From contig JAFZVE010000038.1 of NCBI GenBank assembly GCA_017617995.1, positions 124,001-188,000 on the forward strand: DNA of 64,000 bases, in the 5' to 3' direction. The notes beneath the pieces were generated by a model, which saw only the letters and a program-made list of their open reading frames with translations, was not told where the DNA came from and did no database searches. This document shows, one piece after another, positions 8,855-19,346 of the stretch. A program made the position numbers and the translations under genes. This DNA comes from Clostridiales bacterium (GTDB taxonomy: Bacteria > Bacillota > Clostridia > Saccharofermentanales > Saccharofermentanaceae). Numbering within the stretch: the first letter of the stretch is position 1; the number at the start of each line of letters is the position of its first letter.

Positions 8855-9819
8855 TGGTCTTTCGCAATATTCTCCCTTTTTTCGGAAGTTCTCTTCTCAC
8901 CCGGATGCTCTGTCTTATTCTTTTCATAAAGAGGAATCGAGACCTCAACACGGAAGAGTTGCTCCTCGACTGAGGCTTTGATCGTTCCATTCATACGATC
9001 GACCAGTCCTTTGGCAATAGCCAGACCCAGACCGGTAGATGTCGACGTCCTCGCCTTGTCTCCCTTGTAGAAGCGCTGGAAGATCTTCTCGACATCGATG
9101 ATCTCCTCCGGTTTCTTGTCGTTAAAGCAGGTAAACTTCAAGTATCCGGCTTCCGAAGCCAGTTCCATACCAAGACGGTTCTTCCCGTGCTCAAGGGCAT
9201 TCTTTACCAGATTCTGGACCACACGCCGCAACGCGACTTCGTTTCCCATGATCGGGAGATTCTCCTCGCAGAAGCTCACTTCCGGCGAGAGTCCGCGCTT
9301 CTCGAAGTCCTCATAGAAAGCCAGAACCGTCTCACAGATACACTGCCGTCCGTCCATCGCAACCATCGACAGTTCGTAATTCTGATCCTGCATCTTCGTA
9401 TAGGTAAAGAGTTCTTCGAGGAGTTCCTTGAGGCTTCCGATGCGGCTCTGGATGATCTGCATGTAGTGTTCTTTCTCTTCTGCCGAATCCGTCATGGCCA
9501 GAAGCTGGACATACCCGTCCAGAGACGTCAGAGGTGTCCGGATATCGTGAGACAGATTCGCGATCGCTTCCTTGAGGGCATTCTCATTTCTCTCCATAAG
9601 GATCGAGTCTTCCTGATGGCGATTACAGATCTCATTTATGCGAAGCACCAGTTCATTGACCTCTTTATATGGAACCTCGGAAGTTAGCCGCTGGTTCGAA
9701 GCGTGCTTATTCATCACTTCCAGCTGATGGCAGTTCTTCCTGATCTGCATCCGATACTGGATAAAAGCGATCAGAAGGCTGATTGCCAGTATAGTTGCGC
9801 CGATAGCCCAGAAAAGCAT
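8851..9819 (-). CDS. Sensor histidine kinase with a single membrane helix
   Basis: 322 aa. One N-terminal membrane helix (about 1-23) is followed directly by a short linker and no recognisable extracellular sensor domain. The H-box is LSHDIRTPLTSLDGY with the phospho-accepting His, and the N-box is VVQNLVKNALEHG. G-boxes are in FQRFYKGDKARTSTSTGLGL. Kinases of this compact form usually rely on a partner ABC transporter to sense cell-envelope antibiotics. The gene closes the ABC cluster, 22 bases after the third ATPase. Its response regulator is encoded at the other end of the cluster (14558-15241). The partnership is inferred from context. Confidence 0.88.
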   Translation of the reverse strand: MLFWAIGATILAISLLIAFIQYRMQIRKNCHQLEVMNKHASNQRLTSEVPYKEVNELVLRINEICNRHQEDSILMERNENALKEAIANLSHDIRTPLTSLDGYVQLLAMTDSAEEKEHYMQIIQSRIGSLKELLEELFTYTKMQDQNYELSMVAMDGRQCICETVLAFYEDFEKRGLSPEVSFCEENLPIMGNEVALRRVVQNLVKNALEHGKNRLGMELASEAGYLKFTCFNDKKPEEIIDVEKIFQRFYKGDKARTSTSTGLGLAIAKGLVDRMNGTIKASVEEQLFRVEVSIPLYEKNKTEHPGEKRTSEKRENIAKDH

Positions 9820-9841
9820 CTCCCCGTCTTCCTCCTGTTTC

Positions 9842-10762
9842 TTATCTGATCGTTCCGCCCTCGCTGGTCATGGACAGATAATAGTCCTCCAGTGCCTCGT
9901 TCTTTACGGCAATATTCAGTGTCTTGATATTGTTCTTAGCCAGTTCCAGCACAATCTCCCCACTGTCATCGAGTCTCTCGTAGATCTGGATCACACCATC
10001 GTCAAGGACCTTGTAGTCCTTGATTCCCATCTTCTCGATGACGGTGCTGGCAGCCACTGGATCCGCGGGCCGGAGCTCGATCCTCTCGCTGCAGCGTCGG
10101 AGCAATTCCTGATGAGTGAACTGGTCGATCATCTGCCCGTGATGCAATATCCCGTACCTCGTCGCGATCTTCGACAGCTCCTCGAGGATATGCGAAGAGA
10201 TCAAAATCGTGATATTCCTTTCCTTACTGAGACGCTCGATCAGTTCACGGATCTCCACGATTCCCTGCGGATCGAGGCCGTTGATCGGCTCGTCGAGAAG
10301 AAGCAGATCCGGATGTCCGACCAGCGCCACGGCTATACCGAGTCGTTGCTTCATACCCATGGAATAGCGCTTCACGGCAAGCTTCCCCACTTCTCCGAGA
10401 CCGACATCGTTTAGCAGTTCCTGTAAAAAAACATCGTCATTCATACCCAGCATCATTGCCTGGATCTTCATGTTCTCCATCGCACTCATGTTCGGAATCA
10501 GTCCCGGGCTTTCGATCAGGATACCGATGCGGTCGCGGAGTTTAGATGTCTTCTTTTCCGACTCGCCGAAGATACGGAAGCTTCCTTCCGTCGGTCTTGC
10601 CAGACCTGCGAGCATCTTGAGAAGTGTCGTCTTTCCGGCACCGTTTCTTCCGATGAGACCATAGATCTCTCCTCGTTTCAGGTGGATCGACACATGATCG
10701 ACAGCCATGATCGCGCCATACTTCTTCGTGATATTATCCGTTTCCAGAATATACTCTTCCAC
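9842..10762 (-). CDS. ABC-2 type transporter ATP-binding protein (third, without its own permease)
   Basis: 306 aa with Walker A GLIGRNGAGKTT, signature YSMGMKQRLGIA, Walker B LLLLDEPINGLDPQG and switch His in ISSHI. It closely resembles the two other ATPases in this cluster and belongs to the BcrA / lantibiotic-immunity type. Start chosen: GTG at 10762. It has AAGGAG 6 bases upstream and gives an N-terminus (MEEYILETDNITKKYG) matching its paralogues. An ATG 36 bases earlier would lie close to or at the transcription start of the promoter at 10801. No permease accompanies it, so it may serve one of the other two permeases, or the kinase. Role in antimicrobial peptide export is inferred. Confidence 0.87.
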   Translation of the reverse strand: MEEYILETDNITKKYGAIMAVDHVSIHLKRGEIYGLIGRNGAGKTTLLKMLAGLARPTEGSFRIFGESEKKTSKLRDRIGILIESPGLIPNMSAMENMKIQAMMLGMNDDVFLQELLNDVGLGEVGKLAVKRYSMGMKQRLGIAVALVGHPDLLLLDEPINGLDPQGIVEIRELIERLSKERNITILISSHILEELSKIATRYGILHHGQMIDQFTHQELLRRCSERIELRPADPVAASTVIEKMGIKDYKVLDDGVIQIYERLDDSGEIVLELAKNNIKTLNIAVKNEALEDYYLSMTSEGGTIR

Positions 10763-10800
10763 TTTCCACTCCTTCAGATGACCCCTGTATGGTGTCATCT

Positions 10801-10829
10801 ATTATATCATTTCCCCTTCCCTCAGGAAA
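10801..10829 (-). promoter_or_regulatory. Promoter for the third ATPase and histidine kinase
   Basis: A perfect TATAAT lies at 10801-10806 on the minus strand with a poor -35 element (TTTCCT at about 10824-10829). An imperfect inverted repeat (ATGACACC with GGGGTCAT, 10778-10798) follows the -10 in the leader and could be an operator. It indicates that the third ATPase and the kinase can be expressed separately from the upstream ABC genes. Confidence 0.45.
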
Positions 10830-10873
10830 GAAAATAGAACACGATCCCGGGGGAGGGAAAGGTGTCCTATTTC
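10830..10873 (-). terminator. Probable terminator after the second permease
   Basis: A 12-base near-perfect inverted repeat (GAAATAGGACAC and GTGTTCTATTTTC) surrounds a G+C-rich loop and is followed by a pyrimidine-rich run on the minus strand. It sits about 40 bases past the permease stop and just ahead of the next promoter. Confidence 0.55.
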
Positions 10874-10910
10874 CTAGTTAAGAGGGTATTATGTTAAGAA
10901 AGATCATGCA

Positions 10911-11711
10911 TCATTTTACGTCTCTTCTCTGCTGCAGGAGCATGCTGCCGCCAATCGTGAGGACCAGGTATACCGCGCACAGTGCGACAAATCCGAGGAT
11001 CGTCTTGGTGCCGGCGCTCGCATGTTTGAAGCTCATCACCACGTTATCGAGGCAGAAATCCGAAGGAACGAATCTCGGGTTGGAGATCAGCTTCTTGGTA
11101 AGCAGATCCAGAAGCATCTCGATCAGGTTCAGGATACCGAGAGATACGATCAGAGAAGCAACGATGCCACCGGCCGAGCTCTTGAAGAGTGTCGTGAAGA
11201 AGAAGAAGAGTCCCGAGAAAGCGATCATGCCGATATACATCAGGCCGGCAGATTTGAGAATCGCCACCACGCTTCCGATAGTGAAGCTGTTGAGGAACAG
11301 GGCACAGAGGGCAAACATTACGAAATATCCGATGATAAGAAGGGCAGTCATGCCGATCACGGCCGAGATCCATCTAGCCAGAGTGTGCTTCCATCTGTGC
11401 TTCGTGATTCCGATGATATTCTTGTCAAAACCGCACTTCTGCTCAGCATTGGCGAAGATGACGATGAAGATGGATACGATGATCAGGATGTTTGAATTCT
11501 GAAGGAATGTTGAGACTGTATCCGTACCGGTCATGGTCTCCGTTCCGACAAGCGCCGTACCTGCTCCGTCGAACATATTAAAAGGATCATCCATCATAAG
11601 CTTAAGGGTTCCGAACTGCAACATGCCGAAAGCGGCGATCACGATAACCAGGACCCAGGTCGAGACCGCACGGGTCATGCGGTAGAGATTCATTTTGATG
11701 AGATTAAACAT
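10911..11711 (-). CDS. ABC-2 type permease (partner of ATPase 11704-12615)
   Basis: 266 aa with about six membrane helices: roughly 18-38, 75-95, 115-140, 150-175, 185-205 and 240-260. The large loop after the first helix is typical of lantibiotic-immunity and bacitracin-type ABC-2 permeases (BcrB, NisE/G-like). It ends in QQRRDVK, nearly the same ending as the other permease in this cluster (EKKDVRC), which suggests an old duplication. The start overlaps the end of its ATPase gene by 8 bases. The substrate is unknown; a hydrophobic or peptide antibiotic is the best guess from family and context. Confidence 0.82.
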   Translation of the reverse strand: MFNLIKMNLYRMTRAVSTWVLVIVIAAFGMLQFGTLKLMMDDPFNMFDGAGTALVGTETMTGTDTVSTFLQNSNILIIVSIFIVIFANAEQKCGFDKNIIGITKHRWKHTLARWISAVIGMTALLIIGYFVMFALCALFLNSFTIGSVVAILKSAGLMYIGMIAFSGLFFFFTTLFKSSAGGIVASLIVSLGILNLIEMLLDLLTKKLISNPRFVPSDFCLDNVVMSFKHASAGTKTILGFVALCAVYLVLTIGGSMLLQQRRDVK

Positions 11712-12615
11712 TTTCTTTTCCTCCTGTCAGCTGGAAGTAGTAGTCTTCAAGTGCTTCGCTCTTTACTGCGATCTCATTGGTCTGGATATTTGCCTTGGCC
11801 AGTGCGACCGTGATCGCACCACTTTCATTCAGACGCTCATAGATATTGATGGCATCGTCTTTGACCTCCATCTTGGAGAAGCCCATGAGACCGAGGATCT
11901 CCATTGTTTTTCCGATATCACTGGTGCGGAGCTCCAGTCTTTCACAGCACTTGCTGAAGAGTTCTTCCTTACTTTCTTCCTCAAGGAGTCTTCCCTCGTG
12001 GATGATTCCGTACTGGGTCGCTACCTTGGACAATTCATCCAGAATGTGGGAGCTGATCAGAATCGTGATTCCCCGGTCATTGCACAGGTGGTGGAGAATC
12101 GCTCTCATCTCCGCGATACCCTGCGGATCGAGGCCGTTGATCGGCTCATCGAGGATCAGGAGTTCCGGCTGGTTCACAAGTGCCATCGCAATACCGAGTC
12201 GCTGCTTCATGCCGAGAGAGAATTGCTTGGCCTTCTTCTTCCCTACATTGGCAAGGCCGACTTCCTCGAGCAGGCCCTGCAGGTATTTCTTATCGTGGAT
12301 GCCTACTGCGATTGCCTTAGTTGTCAGGTTCTGCATCGCAGTCATGTTCGGATACAGTCCGGGGGCTTCGATCAGGATGCCGACCTTCGGCATCATCTGC
12401 TCAGTCGTCTCACCGTTTCTTCCGTGAATCTCGAAATGTCCGGATGTCGGACGGGAAAGACCGCCGATCATCTTCATCAGAGTTGTCTTACCGGCGCCGT
12501 TTCTTCCGATCAGGCCATAGATCCCGCCACGCTGTACGTGAATGGATACTTCGTTGGCCGCTTTGTACTTGCCGTACGTTTTGGTCAGTTCATTGGTTGT
12601 CAAAATGTAATCCAT
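11704..12615 (-). CDS. ABC-2 type transporter ATP-binding protein (second)
   Basis: 303 aa with Walker A GLIGRNGAGKTTLMKM, signature FSLGMKQRLGIAMAL and Walker B LLILDEPINGLDPQG. The C-terminal accessory region (about 215-303) ends with EALEDYYFQLTGG, a tail that also appears in the other two ATPases. It belongs to the BcrA/NisF type. GGAGG lies ahead of the ATG. An intergenic gap of 167 bases with a terminator separates it from the preceding permease gene, so a promoter must lie at 12616-12707. I see only a weak candidate there (TACAAT at about 12645 on the minus strand). Confidence 0.88.
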   Translation of the reverse strand: MDYILTTNELTKTYGKYKAANEVSIHVQRGGIYGLIGRNGAGKTTLMKMIGGLSRPTSGHFEIHGRNGETTEQMMPKVGILIEAPGLYPNMTAMQNLTTKAIAVGIHDKKYLQGLLEEVGLANVGKKKAKQFSLGMKQRLGIAMALVNQPELLILDEPINGLDPQGIAEMRAILHHLCNDRGITILISSHILDELSKVATQYGIIHEGRLLEEESKEELFSKCCERLELRTSDIGKTMEILGLMGFSKMEVKDDAINIYERLNESGAITVALAKANIQTNEIAVKSEALEDYYFQLTGGKENV

Positions 12616-12707
12616 GTTTGTCTCCTCCTTGTCTTTACAAGTTCATTGTAGAAAACAAATCCTAATCAATCGCCAAGGAGAAGTTTAATAATGGGAAAGA
12701 AAAGATT

Positions 12708-12750
12708 AAGAAAAAGTTAAGCGCTCTTGAGTAGTCACAAGAGCGCTTCG
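12708..12750 (-). terminator. Terminator after the first permease
   Basis: A perfect 11-base stem of AAGCGCTCTTG with its complement around an 8-base loop (12720-12749) is followed on the minus strand by AACTTTTTCTT. It ends the RR-ATPase-permease transcript about 35 bases past the permease stop. Confidence 0.85.
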
Positions 12751-12782
12751 TAAAGATACTTATTTATCCTATATATGGATCC

Positions 12783-13637
12783 TCAGCAGCGGACATCCTT
12801 CTTCTCGGACAGAAGCATCGTCAGCCCGAGTGCCAGCGCCATATAGACCAGCGCGACCACGATGGTGCGGATCGTATCCGCATTTCCCATTCCTGCACTA
12901 TAAGATAGATATACATTATCAAGACAATAGTCAGAGATCCGGAAGACCTCCGCACCCGAACCCATGCCGACCATGCCTTCCAGCACGGCATCCATATCTG
13001 CACCGGAGAGCTTCGCGATCAGAAGATCGATCAGCTGTTCCACCGTCTGGAGCACACCGGTCGCGATAACAAGTCCGATGACCATGCCGCCGACCGGGCT
13101 CTTAAACAGTGAAGTGATCATGAAGACCATCGTGAGCATCGACACGAGGCAGAGATAAACCACGATAAAGGAACGGAGATACAGGTCCCATTCACCGGGC
13201 TCGAAAGAACGAAGCAGTGCACCCATAGCAAGGCCCAGGACCGACAGCGCCACATATGTGATCGTGATGCAGGCGACCAGCGCGCACCACTTGGCCAGGA
13301 CCAGCTTGGATTTACGCTCAAACATACAGTATGTATTCTTGACGAAACCCTTCGAAAAATCACTGTGTGTCAGAAGCACACCGAAAATCGTAAGAATGAT
13401 GATCACCGAGTCATTCGACTGGATAAAGAAACGGTGAAGCACCGCCGGAGACACCGTCTCGGATTTCCCTGACAAACCAGTGAACGCAGTAGCGACATTC
13501 AGTTTGAAAGGATCGTCGAAGATAATAAACGCCAGTCCGAATGTCAAGAGAAGGAAAACAAACAGCAAACCCGCAAGGATATAAGTAGAACGGGAACGGG
13601 ATACCCGATACATATGCATACGGAATACATTAAACAT
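12783..13637 (-). CDS. ABC-2 type permease (partner of ATPase 13630-14541)
   Basis: 284 aa with about six membrane helices: around 18-40, 78-95, 112-140, 150-175, 180-200 and 255-278. The first helix is followed by a large loop, as in permeases of the BcrB / lantibiotic-immunity class. N- and C-terminal segments (MFNVFRMHMYRVSRSRST and LLSEKKDVRC) resemble those of the permease at 10911-11711, so the two are paralogues. The start overlaps the ATPase gene by 8 bases, the same overlap as in the other pair, which fits duplication of the whole cassette. Confidence 0.82.
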   Translation of the reverse strand: MFNVFRMHMYRVSRSRSTYILAGLLFVFLLLTFGLAFIIFDDPFKLNVATAFTGLSGKSETVSPAVLHRFFIQSNDSVIIILTIFGVLLTHSDFSKGFVKNTYCMFERKSKLVLAKWCALVACITITYVALSVLGLAMGALLRSFEPGEWDLYLRSFIVVYLCLVSMLTMVFMITSLFKSPVGGMVIGLVIATGVLQTVEQLIDLLIAKLSGADMDAVLEGMVGMGSGAEVFRISDYCLDNVYLSYSAGMGNADTIRTIVVALVYMALALGLTMLLSEKKDVRC

Positions 13638-14541
13638 TCTGATTCCCTCCTGTCAGGCTGAAGTAATAATCTTCGAGAGACTGACCTTCTTTACGCATCT
13701 CCAGTGTTTCCACATCTTCTTTGGCCAGAGCCATAGAGATCGCACCGCCCTCGTCGACACGTTCGGTGATCTCGAAGTGTCCCTCAAGATACGAGAATTG
13801 GGTTATCCCCATTGAAGAAAGAAGCGCACGGGTCTTATCCGGATCGCTGGTGCGAAGGATCAGCTTCGGCTTACACTTGGATTCGAGCTGGGCATTGGTC
13901 GCCTCATCAAGGAGTACACCGTCGTGAATGATGCCGTAGCGATTGGCTACCTTGGCAAGCTCGTCGAGGATATGGCTGCTTAAGATGATCGTGATTTTTC
14001 TTTCCGTGACCAGACGGTGGATGAGCGTTCTGACCTCCGCGATACCCTGCGGATCGAGTCCGTTGATCGGTTCATCGAGAAGCAGGATCTCAGGAGAGTT
14101 CACCAACGCCATCGCGATACCCAGACGCTGCTTCATGCCGAGAGAGAAATTCTTGACCGGCTTTTTGCCGACATAGCCGAGTCCCACAAACGTCAGAAGC
14201 TCTTCGAGATACTTATCGTTGTGCACACCGAATGCAAGCGCTTTGGCCTTCAGATTCTGAAGAGCATTGAGATTGGGGAACAAGCCCGGTTCTTCGATCA
14301 GGACACCGATCTTCGGCATCATCTGGGCCTTGCTTTCCCCGTTCTCGCCGTACAGTGTATAGGTACCGGACGTCGGATAGGAAAGATTGGCAAGCATCTT
14401 CAGAAGCGTAGTCTTACCGGCTCCGTTTCTTCCGATGAGGCCATAGACCTCGCCACGTTCCACGTGGATCGAAACCTCATTTACGGCAACTTTACTCTTG
14501 AACTTCTTGGTAATCTTTTCCGTAGTAAGAATCAGGCTCAT
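13630..14541 (-). CDS. ABC-2 type transporter ATP-binding protein (first)
   Basis: 303 aa with Walker A GLIGRNGAGKTTLLKM, signature FSLGMKQRLGIAMAL and Walker B ILLLDEPINGLDPQG. The C-terminal tail SLEDYYFSLTGG matches the other two ATPases. It lies 16 bases behind the response regulator gene and overlaps the permease gene by 8 bases, forming an RR-ATPase-permease operon. Family: BcrA / lantibiotic-immunity ATPases, which power efflux or membrane release of peptide antibiotics. Specificity cannot be read from sequence. Confidence 0.88.
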   Translation of the reverse strand: MSLILTTEKITKKFKSKVAVNEVSIHVERGEVYGLIGRNGAGKTTLLKMLANLSYPTSGTYTLYGENGESKAQMMPKIGVLIEEPGLFPNLNALQNLKAKALAFGVHNDKYLEELLTFVGLGYVGKKPVKNFSLGMKQRLGIAMALVNSPEILLLDEPINGLDPQGIAEVRTLIHRLVTERKITIILSSHILDELAKVANRYGIIHDGVLLDEATNAQLESKCKPKLILRTSDPDKTRALLSSMGITQFSYLEGHFEITERVDEGGAISMALAKEDVETLEMRKEGQSLEDYYFSLTGGNQNV

Positions 14542-14557
14542 ATTGGGATCACGCTCC

Positions 14558-15241
14558 TTATTTTGCCAGTTTATAACCGATACCCCATACCGTCTCGATA
14601 AACTCGGTATCGGTAAATTCTTTCAGTTTCTTTCGGATATTACTGATGTGGACGTTGATCGTCTTATCTTCTCCGATATAGATCTCGTTCCAGGCACAGT
14701 CATAGATATCCTGCTTGGTAAAGACACGCTTCGGATGTGAGACCAGAAGGGCCAGGATCTGGAATTCCCGCTTGGTCAGCTGCACTTCCTGATCGTTGAC
14801 CATCACGGTAAAAGAACTCTCATCCAGTGTCAGTTCCTTGTACGTCACCTGTCCGCCGGAAGTTTCTTCTCCTGACTTCGTTGTTCCACGACGGATCTGC
14901 ACCGCCACACGTGCCAGAAGTTCCGGGATCTCGAACGGCTTCGTGATATAGTCCTCCGCGCCGGAAGTCAGCATCTGGACTTTCGTGTCCATCTCATCCT
15001 TCGCCGAGACAACGATTACCGGGACATCCTTGATCGCCTTCATCTTCGGGAAGAGTTCATCTCCGCAAAGGCCGGGAAGCATCATGTCCATGAGAACCAG
15101 ATCGTAGTTATCTTTCTCATAATAAAGGAGCGCCTCGGTTCCGGAGAATGCCTGTGTACACTCATATCCGGCTTTCTTCAGCGCGTCGGCCATCAGATGG
15201 TTGATTTCCGTATTGTCTTCGATGATCAGAATCTTCTTCAT
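14558..15241 (-). CDS. OmpR/PhoB-family response regulator
   Basis: 227 aa. The receiver domain starts MKKILIIEDNTEINHLMADA, has the phospho-acceptor Asp in DLVLMDMMLPG (about residue 51) and the conserved Lys in DYITKPFEIPELLARV. The C-terminal winged helix (about 130-225) has LTKREFQILALLVSH and ends near VWGIGYKLAK. Start chosen at 15241, where GAGAGGAC lies 7 bases upstream and the normal family N-terminus begins; a longer frame exists but overlaps the lipoprotein gene. It heads the ABC cluster and probably works with the kinase at 8851-9819 to induce the transporters. Confidence 0.93.
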   Translation of the reverse strand: MKKILIIEDNTEINHLMADALKKAGYECTQAFSGTEALLYYEKDNYDLVLMDMMLPGLCGDELFPKMKAIKDVPVIVVSAKDEMDTKVQMLTSGAEDYITKPFEIPELLARVAVQIRRGTTKSGEETSGGQVTYKELTLDESSFTVMVNDQEVQLTKREFQILALLVSHPKRVFTKQDIYDCAWNEIYIGEDKTINVHISNIRKKLKEFTDTEFIETVWGIGYKLAK

Positions 15242-15278
15242 AAACGTTGTCCTCTCTTCATTGTCTCCGAATATAATA

Positions 15279-16601
15279 TCACAGTTTCTTCCACTCAAGG
15301 ACGATCTGACGGACCGGAAAACTGCCTTCTGAATTGGTTTTCTCGCGATCCAGATCGACGGTAAGAACATAGTCCTCCCCGTCAGATTCGACCGAAAGAA
15401 CGAACCCGGTCTCATCCGCAAACGGATATCTCAGCAGAATATCCCAGGAGGAATCATCCACATCCATCTCGGTTCCGATCCTGGCTCTCGTCGAGTCCCA
15501 GATACGGAATCGCATATAACGTCCGTCCCATTCTTCCTCATTGGTATACGTACCGTAAACCGTGATCACGAAGCCATGGTACCGGATCAGTATGTTTCTC
15601 ATCTCATCTCCGTTTGCCGTCGTTTCCAGGATCGGACCACAGGAGATCGTAATCGGGGTGCCGAAGAGATTCTCAAGCTGGGAGGGGGCCGCATGTTCAC
15701 CGATACGGACCGTTCTCAGGCCATTGTAATACAGATAAAGATCGACCGACTTCAGATCATTCATGATCGGATCCAAAACAGTGATCGCATTATTATCGTC
15801 ACTTCTGAACTGCACACTCCTCGTCGCGGTCTTGTCCTGCGTATTGAGTACCTCCGGCTGGAGATACAGAAGATTGGAAGCATCGATCGAGATCATTTCA
15901 AATTCCGTCTGCGACTTAATGTTGTAGGAGTAGAAACGAATCATCTCCCTGGCCTTGGCCTTAAGCACATCTCTCGATTGAGGGATCGGCTCCGGCGTCT
16001 CCGTAAACGGAAGAAGCGAGATCACATCCGTCAGATTCTTATTCGCATACGCTTCAAAATAGTGGACCGAAAAAGCATACAGATCGATACAGGAACGTAT
16101 CCATCCCCGGTCGAGATACACCTCTCCGGAGTCTTTCGTCTGCAGATAGAAGTACATAGGCGTTCCGGATGCACGCTGCCCGGTAGTATCGACGCGGATC
16201 GGAATACAGCTTCGGATCATGCTGTCATACTCTTCGGAATCGCTGCTCAGCATCGAAGACAGGAGCGACTCTCTCTCCTGACCTTCCACAATATCGAACG
16301 AAGTCACACTGCTTCCGCTCGGCAGCATCTCAGAGAGCACGCCGATATACTCGTAGTACTCCGAGAAAGTCAGCCCGTCACGCTGTTCCTCGGGAATCTT
16401 GTCATAGAAATTCTCTGCCGCCTTGATATCCTGGATCGAGTCGACAAGCAGCCGTGCCATCTCCGGCACATCGATTTTCTTCTTCAGGAACGTCCCGCTC
16501 GAACACGAGGCAAGAAGTCCCATCATCAGGCACAAAGAAATCCCGCACGCCAGCACGCGACCTGTAAAGAAGCTATGCAGTTTGCGCGAGAATCTCTTCA
16601 T
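15279..16601 (-). CDS. Predicted lipoprotein, unknown function
   Basis: 440 aa. The N-terminus is basic (MKRFSRKLHSFF), then a hydrophobic stretch ends in the lipobox LLASC with Cys at about residue 33, so it should be lipid-anchored outside the membrane. The mature part is rich in acidic residues and aromatic strands, with no family I recognise. It overlaps the end of rlmB by 4 bases and precedes the response regulator by 37 bases. It may therefore belong to the cysS-mrnC-rlmB transcript, or mark the start of the antibiotic-response region. Secretion is well supported; function is unknown. Confidence 0.75.
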   Translation of the reverse strand: MKRFSRKLHSFFTGRVLACGISLCLMMGLLASCSSGTFLKKKIDVPEMARLLVDSIQDIKAAENFYDKIPEEQRDGLTFSEYYEYIGVLSEMLPSGSSVTSFDIVEGQERESLLSSMLSSDSEEYDSMIRSCIPIRVDTTGQRASGTPMYFYLQTKDSGEVYLDRGWIRSCIDLYAFSVHYFEAYANKNLTDVISLLPFTETPEPIPQSRDVLKAKAREMIRFYSYNIKSQTEFEMISIDASNLLYLQPEVLNTQDKTATRSVQFRSDDNNAITVLDPIMNDLKSVDLYLYYNGLRTVRIGEHAAPSQLENLFGTPITISCGPILETTANGDEMRNILIRYHGFVITVYGTYTNEEEWDGRYMRFRIWDSTRARIGTEMDVDDSSWDILLRYPFADETGFVLSVESDGEDYVLTVDLDREKTNSEGSFPVRQIVLEWKKL

Positions 16602-17497
16602 GAATCTTTACCTGCTCTCCTTTGTCTGACCGCTTCAAAGACAACGATCCCTGCAGCCACGGCTGCATTTAAGCTGTTGACCGAGCCCGCCATGGGGATC
16701 GACAGCAGGAAATCACACTTGTCCTTGATGTTCTTGCTCATGCCCTCGCCCTCTGATCCGATGACGATCGCCATCGGTCCGGACCAGACATCGTCGAAAT
16801 ACTGATTCGTTCCTTCCGCATCGGTACCTGCGATCCAGAAACCTTTTTCCTTCAGTTCGAGAATCGTTCTCGAAAGATTGGTAACACGGGCAACCGGGAC
16901 ATATTCGATCGCGCCGGCCGAAGCCTTTGCCACCATGGAATCCAGTCCGATGGAACGGTGCTGCGGGATGATCACGCCATGTACACCGGCCGCATCCGCG
17001 ATACGCAGGATCGAGCCGAGGTTATACGCATCCTTCAGTTCATCAAGGAGAAGAAGAAGCGGCGCTTCGCCCTTTTCTTCGGCACGCTTTAACATCTCGT
17101 CGATCTCGACATACTCGTGGCTCGCTACCTGAGCGATCACACCCTGATGGTTATGCGTCTGGCTCATCTCATCAAGACTTGCCTTCGGTACCTCCATGAT
17201 CGGGATATGAAGTTCCTTCGCCATGTTGATGATCCGCGCCATCGTCGGATCCGGACGGGCATTCTCCTGTCTGGCCGCGACGTAGAGCTTATTAAACGTT
17301 CTTCCGGCACGCATCGCCTCGAGGACGGGATTTCTCCCCTCGATACGATCATCTGTCGGAGTCTTCTCTTCCATCTGCGTACGTTTCTTCAGGAATTCGC
17401 CGGAAGAAGGGACCTGATCCTTTGAGATCCTCTGCGGCTTTCTGAAATCATTTCTGTTTTGTCTCGGTCCCTTCGGACCCGGCCCGTTCGGTCTCAT
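16598..17497 (-). CDS. rlmB: 23S rRNA (guanosine-2'-O)-methyltransferase, RlmB/TrmH family
   Basis: 299 aa. After a basic, disordered N-terminal extension of about 45 residues there is the SpoU substrate-binding domain (from DRIEGRNPVLEAMRAG to about 125). The trefoil-knot SPOUT domain follows, with the three motifs near NLGSILRIADAAGVHGVI, VIGSEGEGMS and IPMAGSVNSLNAAVAAG. RlmB methylates G2251 of 23S rRNA; other family members modify tRNA or other rRNA sites. The start at 17497 has GGGAG ahead and directly follows the mrnC stop, so the basic extension appears real. Gene order cysS-mrnC-rlmB is conserved in Bacillota. Confidence 0.92.
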   Translation of the reverse strand: MRPNGPGPKGPRQNRNDFRKPQRISKDQVPSSGEFLKKRTQMEEKTPTDDRIEGRNPVLEAMRAGRTFNKLYVAARQENARPDPTMARIINMAKELHIPIMEVPKASLDEMSQTHNHQGVIAQVASHEYVEIDEMLKRAEEKGEAPLLLLLDELKDAYNLGSILRIADAAGVHGVIIPQHRSIGLDSMVAKASAGAIEYVPVARVTNLSRTILELKEKGFWIAGTDAEGTNQYFDDVWSGPMAIVIGSEGEGMSKNIKDKCDFLLSIPMAGSVNSLNAAVAAGIVVFEAVRQRRAGKDS

Positions 17498-17498
17498 A

Positions 17499-17908
17499 TC
17501 AATCTCCCTGTTTCGGCTCCTCGAGGATCGCGATGATCCTTCTGATGAGTTCTTCCATTCGTTCTTCGTTTCCGGACAGATACAGATGTCCGATCAATGT
17601 CTCCAGACCTGTCGCGTACTTATAGTCCGCGGGGCTGGCATTCTTCGCCATACTGCCCTGATGTCCGTTCTTTCCTCTCCGGAAGACACTCTGTTCCTCT
17701 TCCGTAAGATCGTCATGAAGGATCCGGATCGCATGTGCCTGTGCCGGCGCACTCACATAGTGCACCGCTTTCTTGTGAAGCACCCCGGACTGTCCGCCGA
17801 AGCGGGAAACGATGTGCATACGGACATACAGTTCATATACAGCATCGCCCACATACGCCAGCACCGAAGTCGGTACCTCGCGGATATCCTCCGGCGGGAT
17901 CGGGATCA

Positions 17909-17912
<4 letters not shown>
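17499..17912 (-). CDS. mrnC: Mini-ribonuclease III, 23S rRNA maturation
   Basis: 137 aa. It is a lone RNase III catalytic domain without a dsRNA-binding domain, which defines Mini-III. The first motif, VLAYVGDAVYELYVR, supplies a catalytic Asp, and the acidic residues of LETLIGHLYLSGNEERMEEL supply the second site. In Bacillus the enzyme trims 23S rRNA ends. It overlaps the cysS stop by 4 bases (ATGA) and is followed by rlmB after 1 base, so it is translationally coupled on both sides. Confidence 0.94.
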
Positions 17913-19336
<1,424 letters not shown>

Positions 19337-19346
19337 GTTGTTCCTC

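Noticed and set aside
10763..10798. ATG start of the third ABC ATPase
   Set aside because: It lies at about the transcription start of the local promoter; the GTG at 10762 has a good ribosome site and gives a paralogue-like N-terminus.
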